Shown here: piece after piece, positions 16,906 through 24,371 of the stretch
How the letters are laid out: every line of letters begins with the position of its first letter
Numbering within the stretch: position 1 is the stretch's first letter
Source: Streptomyces sp. NBC_00654
GTDB lineage: Bacteria; Actinomycetota; Actinomycetes; Streptomycetales; Streptomycetaceae
DNA: 64,000 nt
Direction of reading: 5' to 3'
Assembly (NCBI RefSeq): GCF_026341775.1
Contig: NZ_JAPEOB010000001.1
Coordinates: 1,860,001 to 1,924,000, forward strand
Program-made: the position numbers and the translations under genes
The notes under the pieces: generated by a model
Databases searched by the model: none
Seen by the model: the letters and a program-made list of their open reading frames with translations, nothing else
What the model was told of the DNA's origin: nothing

Positions 16906-18217
16906 ATCGGCGCCCGTCGGATCCCGGGGCCGGACCGGATGCTTCCGGTTCCGCCTCCTCGTCGTACGCCACGTACTCCGGCAGCGTCAGCCGCGCCACC
17001 GCCCCGCCGTCCTCCGCGTTGGCGAAGACCAGTTCCGCGCCGATGACCCGTGCCTGGCCCACGGCGATGGTCAGCCCGAGCCCGTGGCCCTTCCCGCCGC
17101 CGTCCGTCCGGAACCGCTGAGGCCCGGTCTCCAGCAGATACGCGGGGAACCCGGCGCCGTGGTCCCGTACGGTCACCACCGGTCCTTCGACGGTCACGAC
17201 CACCGGTGGGGCGCCGTGCCGGTGCGCGTTGGCGACCAGATTGCCGATCACCCGCTCCAGCCGCCGCCGGTCCGTCTCCACCCGGGCCGCACCGGTGATC
17301 CTGACCCCGGTGTCCGTGCCGGACGCCCGCACCACTCGTTCCACGACCGGCGCCAGCTCGTGGATCGCGGGATCGGTCTGCTCGGTCCGGGCGTCGAGCC
17401 GGGAGATCTCCAGCAGGTCCTCGGTCAGCGCCCGCATCGCCCGGACCCGGTCCTGGACCAGTTCGGCCGGGCGGCCGGGCGGCAGCAGCTCGGCGGCGGC
17501 CGACAGCCCGGTCAGCGGGGTGCGCAGCTCGTGCGCCACATCGGCGGTGAACCGCTGCTCGGTCTGCAGCTTGCGCTGGAGCGTGGAGGCCATGGTGTCC
17601 AGCGCCCCGGCGACGATCGCCACTTCGTCCTGGGCGCGCGCCGGGCGTGCGGTACGGGGGTCCTCGACCCGGGCGTCGAGGTCGCCCGCGCTGATCCGGC
17701 GGGCCACCCGGGCGCTCTGGTGCAGCCGCCGGGTGACCCGGCTGACGGCGAACAGGCCGACCAGCAGCGTGGCGGCGATGGCCAGCAGCGAGGAGCCGAC
17801 GATCGCCCGGTCGAGGCCGCTGATCGTACGTGCGCTCTGGCTGTAGTCGATCCAGGTGGCCAGGGCCCGGCCGTCCGCCGGACCCGCCGCCCACATGGCC
17901 GGGGCGCCCGCGTCGTCGGTGACCAGCGTGCCCTGCTCGCCGCCCACGGCCAGGGCACGCAGCGAGGCGGGCAGACCGGCCGGATCGATCCCGGAGCCCC
18001 GGGGGAGCGGCTCACCGGCCTCGTACGCCCTGGTGACCTCCTCCAGCCGGTCCAGGGCCTTCTCCCGGGCGTGGCCGACCGTCTGACGGGTCACCGCCGT
18101 GTGCACGAGGACGCCGAGCAGGGCGGCGAGGGTGCAGCACATCACGGTGAGGAAGACCGCGGACTTCCAGGCCAGGGTCGCGGTCCAGGCGGGGGCGCGA
18201 AGTCCGCGCCGTCTCAT
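16901..18217 (-). CDS. Sensor histidine kinase (orphan)
   Basis: A 438-residue membrane sensor kinase. Two membrane helices (about 17-42, AVFLTVMCCTLAALLGVL, and about 140-163, SSLLAIAATLLVGLFAV) flank a 100-residue extracytoplasmic domain. HAMP follows, then the phosphoacceptor box FTADVAHELRTPLTG, and the ATPase motifs NLVANAHRHG, VRDHGAGFP and GKGHGLGLTI. No response regulator gene is adjacent, so its partner is elsewhere. It follows a lipoprotein gene with an ATGA overlap, a layout like the CseC kinase and CseA lipoprotein, suggesting that the lipoprotein modulates the sensor. The stop codon falls within the inverted repeat of a MITE-like element. Confidence 0.93.
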   Translation of the reverse strand: MRRRGLRAPAWTATLAWKSAVFLTVMCCTLAALLGVLVHTAVTRQTVGHAREKALDRLEEVTRAYEAGEPLPRGSGIDPAGLPASLRALAVGGEQGTLVTDDAGAPAMWAAGPADGRALATWIDYSQSARTISGLDRAIVGSSLLAIAATLLVGLFAVSRVTRRLHQSARVARRISAGDLDARVEDPRTARPARAQDEVAIVAGALDTMASTLQRKLQTEQRFTADVAHELRTPLTGLSAAAELLPPGRPAELVQDRVRAMRALTEDLLEISRLDARTEQTDPAIHELAPVVERVVRASGTDTGVRITGAARVETDRRRLERVIGNLVANAHRHGAPPVVVTVEGPVVTVRDHGAGFPAYLLETGPQRFRTDGGGKGHGLGLTIAVGQARVIGAELVFANAEDGGAVARLTLPEYVAYDEEAEPEASGPAPGSDGRRS

Positions 18218-19077
18218 CGCTGCCCCGCCGCGATACCAGGGGCGGGGGCGGACGGAGAACCCGACAGGAAAGCGGCCGGGGGCGCGGGCGGGGTGGCCGA
18301 CGGGGAAGCGGGCGGAGCGGCCGACGGGGACGGCGAAGCGGACGGAGCGGCGGAAGGGAGGACGGAGGGCGGGGGAGCCGGGATCCGCTGCCGCGGCATG
18401 CGCAGGATCTCGTCCCGGGCGGGCAGCATGGCGTGCTGCCGCTCGTCCCAGGTCCAGGCCGTGCGGTACTCGTACCCGGTGATCGCCGAGGGCGCCCGCA
18501 TGATGAGGTCCCGGCCCGCGATCTGCACGCTGATCACCGCGTCCGAGGTGGACATGATCCGGGTCAGCCCGCCCCGGTCGGGCATGTAGACCCGAACGGC
18601 GAGCTGACGGTCGGGCAGCGTGATGCCCAGCACGAGTTCGTCCCTGCCGTCACCGGTCAGATCGCGGAAGTACGGGGCGAGGACGGGGCAGGTGGCGGGC
18701 TTCGCGGGGCAGTCGGCCAACTGCGCGACGGTCTTCGCGGGGAGCTCGTCGGTACCGCTGTCCCGGTCGGGCCGGGCCTTCAGCCCGGCCCGCACCACGG
18801 CCACCGGGTCCAGCGCCCGCACATCGCCGCCGGGGACCCTGATACCGGGGATACGGGCGGTCTCACCCTCCCCGTAGTCGTACGGGGCGGCGGAGGCGGC
18901 GGGCAGATCCGGCCAGAGCCGGGAAGGCTCGACGGCGGACGGCGTGCGCCCGGCGCTCACCAGCCCCCCGGCGGAGCCGCAGCCGGTGAGCAGCGCGAGC
19001 GCGGCGCCGGCCGTCGCGGCGGCGCGGGCCGCCGCCGGAGCACGGCGCGTGCCCACGGGAGCTCGTTGCGGGCGCAC
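18214..19077 (-). CDS. Lipoprotein, probable accessory to the sensor kinase
   Basis: A 287-residue lipoprotein. The GTG start is preceded by GAGGAGG. The signal peptide ends in a lipobox, LLTGC, with acylated Cys33. The middle has an FG-GAP/calcium-loop-like segment (FRDLTGDGRDELVLGI) followed by beta-strand-rich sequence. Two Cys (LADCPAKPATCPV) may form a disulphide. The C-terminal 60 residues are Ala/Pro/Ser-rich. The gene overlaps the kinase start by four bases, so the products are probably made together. I infer a CseA-like modulating role on the cell surface; the actual signal is unknown. Confidence 0.85.
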   Translation of the reverse strand: MRPQRAPVGTRRAPAAARAAATAGAALALLTGCGSAGGLVSAGRTPSAVEPSRLWPDLPAASAAPYDYGEGETARIPGIRVPGGDVRALDPVAVVRAGLKARPDRDSGTDELPAKTVAQLADCPAKPATCPVLAPYFRDLTGDGRDELVLGITLPDRQLAVRVYMPDRGGLTRIMSTSDAVISVQIAGRDLIMRAPSAITGYEYRTAWTWDERQHAMLPARDEILRMPRQRIPAPPPSVLPSAAPSASPSPSAAPPASPSATPPAPPAAFLSGSPSAPAPGIAAGQR

Positions 19078-19211
19078 GGCTCGGCCTCCTCTTCGACGGC
19101 AGGGGCCTACACCCTAATCGGAAGCGAGCGCGTAACGCCTGTTTGGTGCCGCTATGAGGTGCTGTGGGGCTGTCTGTCCGGGTGGCCTGCGTCGGTGCCG
19201 CCCGGCGGACG

Positions 19212-19529
19212 TCAGCGCTGGTACGGGTTCTGTCCGGGCGGCGCGTATCCCGGCTGCTGCGGAGCCTGGCCGTACGGGTTGCCGTCCGGTCCGGCGTGCT
19301 GCTGGGCGAGCAGCGCGTCCGCCTGCTCCTTCGGGATCTGCTGCTCCCCGCCGCAGAAGGTGCACTGCGTCGCGTACTTCGTCGAGAACGGGAACAGCGG
19401 CACGAAGAACAGCGTGAACTTCGTGACGCGCTTGCGCAGTGTGTGCGCGGCCGGATTGCCGCACCAGCCGCACACCATCGTCAGGATGGCCAGCTGGTAC
19501 AGATAGCCCCGCGTACCGAAAATGATCAT
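19212..19529 (-). CDS. Small zinc-ribbon protein
   Basis: A 105-residue protein. The ATG at 19529 overlaps the stop of the upstream HEAT-repeat gene (ATGA) and has GGAAAGGGAAC upstream. The two CxxC pairs, CGWCGN and CTFCGGEQ, are about 36 residues apart and could bind one zinc ion. Between them is a hydrophobic segment (FTLFFVPLFPFSTKY). The C-terminal 40 residues are Gln/Pro/Gly-rich. This resembles the zinc-ribbon domain-containing proteins of Streptomyces, whose function is not established. Overlap with the HEAT-repeat gene suggests they act together. Confidence 0.85.
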   Translation of the reverse strand: MIIFGTRGYLYQLAILTMVCGWCGNPAAHTLRKRVTKFTLFFVPLFPFSTKYATQCTFCGGEQQIPKEQADALLAQQHAGPDGNPYGQAPQQPGYAPPGQNPYQR

Positions 19530-21868
19530 TCTGTGTTCCCTTTCCCCGTCTTCCCGTGGAGCGCCCGCCGGCACAGGGCCAGCAGCTTCTCGTCCTCGTA
19601 CGTGTCGTGGCTGCCGTACCCGCCGTCCATGGCGTTGTGACGGCGTACGGAGGCGAGCTCGGCCCGCAGCACGTGCGCTGCCTGTGACCCTGCACCAGCG
19701 GGCCCCATCCGCGCCAGGGCTTCCGCCACCCGGACTCTGACGTGACGGTTCTTCTCCCACGCGGCAAGGAGTACGGGAACGCTCTCCGCGGCCCGTCCCG
19801 ACACCTCCCAGAGGGCGATCGCGGCGTCCACCCGCAGCCACAGCTCGTCGTGCGCCAGGAGCGCGCGCAGCCGCGGCGCGACCACCGCCGCCCGCGGGCC
19901 GAGCCCGCCCAGCGCGGACGCCGCCGTGCGCCGGTCGTGCACATGCTCCGCCCGCAGCCCCTCGATCAGCACCGGAAGCACGGCGTCGGCGTCCCCGGCG
20001 ACCGCCCACAGCGCCTCGGCCGCCTCCGTGGCCGCCGCCGTCCCCGGCCGCCGGATCAGGGCCCGCAGCTCCGGTACGGCGCACCGCGCCGCCGGTCCGA
20101 ACGAGCCGAGCGCCCGCAGCGCCGCCGTACGCAGCCACTCGCCCCGGTACTCCGGCGCCCCGCGCAGCACCCGCAGCACCTCGGGCGCCGCTTCGCCCGC
20201 CCGCAGCCCGGTCAGCCCGGCCAGCAGCGGGCTCGCGCGGTCGTACGCCCCCTCGTCGAGGCTCACCTCCCCGAGCCTGCGCCGCAGCGCGCCCGCGAGC
20301 GGCGCGGCGGCGGCCCCGAGGTAGCCGATGGCGTACCCCACGTCGTGCGGCACCTCGGACTGCTCCAGCGCCGCCGCCAGCGCGGGCACGGCACGGGCGT
20401 CGCCGAGCCGGGCCAGCGCCTTCACGGTGGAGCCGAGCCCGGGGGGCCCGCTGGCCCACGCCTTGACCCAGGCACCGGGCTCGGCGGCCAGCCGGGCCGC
20501 GAGGGCGTCCGCGGCGGGGGCGGCCAGACCGAAGAGTTCCTCAAGGACGTGCGAGGCGGCGTCCGCCAGCCGGGGCTCCGGGTCCGCGAGCTGTTCGCCG
20601 ATCAGCCGGACGAGGCCGTCGTACGAGCCGCGCCAGGCCCGTATCAGCCCGCCGCTCATCCGTACGGCGTCGATGCGCTGCCAGCGGTCGGGGCTGCGCA
20701 GCTGGTCGGCGAGCAGGGCGGTCCGGTCGTCCACCCGGTCGTCGAGCCCGACGTGCAGGGTGCGCAGCAGGTCGGCGGCCCAGGGGGTGCTGCGCCCGGA
20801 GCTCTCCTCGGCGTACAGGGCGCGCAGCTGACCCACCCTGGTCGGCCCCGCGCTCTGCTCCGCCACGGGTGCGCCGGCGCCCGTGCCGGTCTCGGATTCG
20901 GGCCCGGCCCCGGGCTCGGAGCCGGCTTCCGGTCCGGCATCGGGCCCGGCCTCCGCCGCGGCGTCGGCCTGCGGTGCCGTGCCGGCCTCCGGGTCGGGCG
21001 GGGTGGCGGGTGCGAGACCGGCTCCGGTCGCGGAGGCCGCCCCGACATCGGCCTTCTCCGGCTTCTCCGCCGGCTCGGCCCTTTCCGCCCGCTCCACCCT
21101 CTCCGGCTTCTCCGCCGTTCCGTTGCGGTACGTCCCCGTCGTGGAACGCAGCTCGCCCAGGAGCCCCGAGACCACCGGGACCACATCGCCGGGCAGCACA
21201 TCCGGGGCGCACCGCGCCAGCTGGGCCAGCGCCGCGAGGCGCAGCCCCGGCGCGTACGCCTGTGCCGCCAGGAGGGTCAGCCAGTCCGCCACCCGGCCGG
21301 CCAGGGGGCGGTGCCGCAGGGCCACCCGCCCGGCCGCCTCGACGAGCGCCAGCCGTACCTCCTCGTCGGCCTCCACCGGCAGCCGCTCCCGCAGCAGCGC
21401 GAGTACCCGGACGGGGTGCCGGTGCAGCGTGGCGAGGGCCAGCGGGGCCGCGAGCCGTACCCCGGGGTCCTCGTCGGCGATCAGCTCGAAGAACACCCCG
21501 GCACCGGCGGTGACGGCCGCCGCCGCCATCGCGTAGTTCGCGGCGCCCTCGATCTCGTCCTCATCGATCTCGTCCTCGTCGTCCTCGTCCAGGTCGAAGC
21601 CGCCGATGCTGGTGAGCAGCTCGACCACGCTGCCCCGGTCCTGCACACCCGGGTCCACGGCGAGCTCGAACAGGAACGGAATGCACGCGAGCGTGCAGGC
21701 GTAGACATCGCCCTGGTGGTGAACGGCTCCGTACATCCCGTCGAGCGCCATCTCGCGCTCCGCCGGATCGGCCGAGGCGAGCCCCCGAAGAAGTCCGGGC
21801 ACATCGTCGGCCGGTCCGTAGGCATGCTCCATCGAAGCCCAGTCGACCTCGTCGATCCCCGCGAACAC
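19526..21868 (-). CDS. HEAT-repeat (PBS-lyase-like) protein
   Basis: A 780-residue protein built of HEAT/PBS-lyase-type helical repeats along most of its length. Repeats such as LGGLGPRAAVVAPRLRALLA and VALRRALGSF-like helices are clearest in the C-terminal half. A low-complexity insertion rich in E, A, P and G (about residues 260-340) breaks the array. The GTG at 21868 is preferred because GGGGAGGGGATGGC precedes it; the frame is open farther upstream, but that region is a non-coding 13-bp repeat array. HEAT arrays usually scaffold protein partners. No enzyme domain is seen. It overlaps the zinc-ribbon gene. The function is unknown. Confidence 0.85.
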   Translation of the reverse strand: MFAGIDEVDWASMEHAYGPADDVPGLLRGLASADPAEREMALDGMYGAVHHQGDVYACTLACIPFLFELAVDPGVQDRGSVVELLTSIGGFDLDEDDEDEIDEDEIEGAANYAMAAAAVTAGAGVFFELIADEDPGVRLAAPLALATLHRHPVRVLALLRERLPVEADEEVRLALVEAAGRVALRHRPLAGRVADWLTLLAAQAYAPGLRLAALAQLARCAPDVLPGDVVPVVSGLLGELRSTTGTYRNGTAEKPERVERAERAEPAEKPEKADVGAASATGAGLAPATPPDPEAGTAPQADAAAEAGPDAGPEAGSEPGAGPESETGTGAGAPVAEQSAGPTRVGQLRALYAEESSGRSTPWAADLLRTLHVGLDDRVDDRTALLADQLRSPDRWQRIDAVRMSGGLIRAWRGSYDGLVRLIGEQLADPEPRLADAASHVLEELFGLAAPAADALAARLAAEPGAWVKAWASGPPGLGSTVKALARLGDARAVPALAAALEQSEVPHDVGYAIGYLGAAAAPLAGALRRRLGEVSLDEGAYDRASPLLAGLTGLRAGEAAPEVLRVLRGAPEYRGEWLRTAALRALGSFGPAARCAVPELRALIRRPGTAAATEAAEALWAVAGDADAVLPVLIEGLRAEHVHDRRTAASALGGLGPRAAVVAPRLRALLAHDELWLRVDAAIALWEVSGRAAESVPVLLAAWEKNRHVRVRVAEALARMGPAGAGSQAAHVLRAELASVRRHNAMDGGYGSHDTYEDEKLLALCRRALHGKTGKGNTE

Positions 21869-21914
21869 GCCATCCCCTCCCCACGATTGCGGCAGCGTCC
21901 GAAAGCATGCGCCC

Positions 21915-21979
21915 TTCCGGCACATTCGTCCGGCGTATTCGACCGGCACAGCCTTCCGGCACACTCTTCCGTACGCCCC
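21915..21979. repeat. Degenerate 13-bp tandem (iteron-like) array
   Basis: Five consecutive 13-base units share a core CCGG: TTCCGGCACATTC, GTCCGGCGTATTC, GACCGGCACAGCC, TTCCGGCACACTC and a partial TTCCGTACG. They lie about 47-111 bases upstream of the HEAT-repeat gene start, where a promoter would be. A 13-base period is not a multiple of three, which argues against coding repeats. Confidence 0.6.
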
Positions 21980-22111
21980 GAAGAAGCGTCTGGGCAGAGT
22001 GTGCACCACGGCCCGGACAATCCACCCTCCACTTGCGGCCTTTCCTCAGGCCGTGACCAGGTCATGACCGCTCCATGACCGGACCGCCGGGCGAACCCCT
22101 CCCCAACCGCT

Positions 22112-23023
22112 TCAGCGGCCCCCCTGTTCCCGGTACCCGGGCAGCGGACGTGCCGCTTCCGGATCGATCAGCGGGGCGAGCAGATCCCCGTACCGGTCCA
22201 GCCGCGCCGCCATGTCCCCGGCCAGGAACACCAGCTCACCGGGTGCCCGGCAGCCCTCGATCTCTTCCCAGGTGACGGGTGCGGAGACGGTGGGCTCCGC
22301 CCTCGCGCGGAGGGTGTAGGGCGTGGCGGTCGTCTTCGCGGCGGCGTTCTGACTGAAGTCGACAAATACCTTTCCCGGCCTCAGGGCGCGGGTCATCCGG
22401 TGCACGACCAGTTCCGGCAGGGCACTCGCGGCCTCCACTGCCAGCCCCTTCGCGTAGGCCGACACCTGGCCGGAAGGGGTGGGCTCCAGCGGCACGAGCA
22501 GATGCAGCCCCTTGGAACCGGATGTCTTGCCGTACGGGAGGAGGCCGTCGGAGGCCAGCCGTTCCCGCAGCCAGAGCGCCACCGCGCAGCACTCCACGAT
22601 GCTCGCGGGAGCCCCGGGATCCAGATCGAGGACCAGCCGGTCGGCGATCCCCGGCGCGTCCGCGCGCCACTGCGGGGTGTGGAACTCCACCACCAGGTTC
22701 GCCGCCCACACCAGTGAGGACAGGTCCTGGACGAGTACCTGCCGGGCGCTTTGCCCCTCATGGCGGGGCACGGCGGCGGTACGCACCCAGGCGGGCGTAC
22801 CGGGTGGCGGATTCTTGGTGAAGAAGAGCTGGCCGCCCGGCCCGTCCGGAAAGCGCAGGAAGGACACCGGCCGGTCGCGCAGATGCGGGAGCAGAGCCCC
22901 GGCCGCCGTGGCCGCGTAGTAGTGCAGCACCTCGCCCTTGGTGGTCCCGGTGGCCGGGTACAGCACCTTGTCGAGATTGCTGAGCGCCAGGCGCCGTCCC
23001 TCCACCTCGGTGATCGGCGTCAT
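22112..23023 (-). CDS. ligD: LigD-type NHEJ polymerase/primase domain protein
   Basis: A 303-residue standalone polymerase domain of the archaeo-eukaryotic primase superfamily, as found in bacterial LigD. It extends and fills DNA ends during Ku-dependent non-homologous end joining. Catalytic acids are in RLVLDLDPG and VFVDFSQN, and the conserved GSKGLHLLVPL segment lies between them. No ligase or nuclease domain is attached, so a separate ligase must seal the ends. The ATG is at 23023. The gene is divergent from ku, with only 59 bases between, so the two probably share regulation. Confidence 0.92.
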   Translation of the reverse strand: MTPITEVEGRRLALSNLDKVLYPATGTTKGEVLHYYAATAAGALLPHLRDRPVSFLRFPDGPGGQLFFTKNPPPGTPAWVRTAAVPRHEGQSARQVLVQDLSSLVWAANLVVEFHTPQWRADAPGIADRLVLDLDPGAPASIVECCAVALWLRERLASDGLLPYGKTSGSKGLHLLVPLEPTPSGQVSAYAKGLAVEAASALPELVVHRMTRALRPGKVFVDFSQNAAAKTTATPYTLRARAEPTVSAPVTWEEIEGCRAPGELVFLAGDMAARLDRYGDLLAPLIDPEAARPLPGYREQGGR

Positions 23024-23082
23024 ACGATAAGAATCACACGAAAACAGGTCTAGGTGATCTTTAAGGGTAAAAGGGGTGAACG
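23024..23082. promoter_or_regulatory. AT-rich divergent promoter between ligD and ku
   Basis: These 59 bases are distinctly AT-rich for this genome and must hold the promoters of both NHEJ genes. The ku GTG has AAAAGGGGTGA upstream as ribosome site. No single -10/-35 pair is clear. Confidence 0.55.
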
Positions 23083-24282
23083 GTGAGGTCCATATGGAAC
23101 GGCGCGATCTCCTTCGGGCTGGTCAGCATCCCCATCAAGCTGGTGAACGCCACCGAGAGCCATTCGATCTCCTTCCGGCAGATCCACCTCGCCGACGGTG
23201 GCCGGATCCGGTACCGCAAGGTGTGCGAGCTGGACGAGGAGGAGGTGACGGCCGCCGAGATCGGCAAGGCGTACGAGGACGCCGACGGCTCGATGATCCC
23301 GATCACCGATGAGGACCTCGCCTCCCTTCCGCTGCCCACGGCCAAGACGATCGAGATCGTCGCCTTCGTGCCCGCCGAGGAGATCGACCCGCTCCAGATG
23401 GACGCGGCGTACTACCTCTCCGCCAACGGGGTCCCGGCCGCCAAGCCCTACACCCTGCTGCGCGAGGCCCTGAAGCGCAGCCGGAAGGTCGCCGTGGCCA
23501 AGTACGCGCTGCGCGGGCGCGAACGCCTCGGCATGCTGCGGGTGGTCGACGACGTGATCGCGATGCACGGCCTGCTGTGGCCCGACGAGATCCGCGCCCC
23601 GGACGGCGTGGCCCCGGAGACCGACGTCACGGTCCGTGACGCGGAACTCGACCTGGCGGACGCGCTGATGGCGACCCTCGGCGAGGTCGACATGGACACG
23701 CTCCACGACGACTACCGCGAGGCCGTCGAGGAGCTGATCGCCGCCAAGGCCTCCGGCGAGACGGTGGAACCGGCGGCGGCGGAATCCGGCGGAGGCAAGG
23801 TCATCGACCTGATCGCGGCCCTGGAGAACAGCGTCCGCGCGGCGAAGGAGTCCCGGGGCGAGGACGGCATGGCGGAGGTCCACCCCATCCGCGGGACGGC
23901 GGGGAAGACGGGCGGCAAGGCCGCGGCGAAGACCGCGGACAGAACCACCGGCAAGGCCAAAGCCGCACCCGCCGACAAGGCCGAGGACGAGCCCACCGGA
24001 AAGGCCACCGGCAAAACCACCGGCAGGGCGCCGCGGAAGACCACGCACCGCACCCCGACCGGCAAGACGGTGTCACGCTCGGGCGGCGGCACGTCCTCCT
24101 CCACCGCGAAGAAGGCCGCGCCCAAGGACACCGGGGCGAAGAAGTCCACGGCGGCGACGGCCAAGAAGACGGCCGCGCGGTCGTCGGCGAAGAAGACCAC
24201 GGCGAAGAAGACGGCGTCCGGCGGCCGGAGCACGGCGAAGAAGACGGCCCGGTCCTCGTCCGGGAAGCGCGCCTCGGCCTGA
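23083..24282 (+). CDS. ku: Ku protein of non-homologous end joining
   Basis: A 399-residue bacterial Ku. It begins with the family signature WNGAISFGLVSIPIKL. The core DNA-encircling domain spans about 1-260, with the bridge landmarks RIRYRKVCELDEEEV and GRERLGMLRVVDD. The C-terminal 135 residues are Lys/Ala/Thr-rich repeats (AKKTAAR-like), an extended basic tail that probably binds DNA. The core Ku of mycobacteria is about 270 residues, so the tail is long, as is common in Streptomyces. It starts at GTG 23083 and partners the divergent LigD polymerase-domain protein in double-strand break repair. Confidence 0.95.
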   Translation: MRSIWNGAISFGLVSIPIKLVNATESHSISFRQIHLADGGRIRYRKVCELDEEEVTAAEIGKAYEDADGSMIPITDEDLASLPLPTAKTIEIVAFVPAEEIDPLQMDAAYYLSANGVPAAKPYTLLREALKRSRKVAVAKYALRGRERLGMLRVVDDVIAMHGLLWPDEIRAPDGVAPETDVTVRDAELDLADALMATLGEVDMDTLHDDYREAVEELIAAKASGETVEPAAAESGGGKVIDLIAALENSVRAAKESRGEDGMAEVHPIRGTAGKTGGKAAAKTADRTTGKAKAAPADKAEDEPTGKATGKTTGRAPRKTTHRTPTGKTVSRSGGGTSSSTAKKAAPKDTGAKKSTAATAKKTAARSSAKKTTAKKTASGGRSTAKKTARSSSGKRASA

Positions 24283-24358
24283 ACCCCCGGCCCCGGCCCC
24301 GGCTCCAGCCCCCGATCCCCGCCCCCGGCCCAGGGTGACCGCTGTCGTACCGCCCCCG

Positions 24359-24371
24359 TACGCTACGGCCC
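24359..24371 (+). promoter_or_regulatory. Leaderless promoter of the Ser/Thr kinase gene
   Basis: TACGCT (24359-24364) stands seven bases before the ATG at 24372, fitting TANNNT-N7-ATG. No Shine-Dalgarno sequence lies between. Confidence 0.5.

Noticed and set aside
21869..22009. N-terminal extension of the HEAT-repeat protein
   Set aside because: The extension runs through a 13-bp non-triplet repeat array, and a very strong ribosome site precedes the GTG at 21868.
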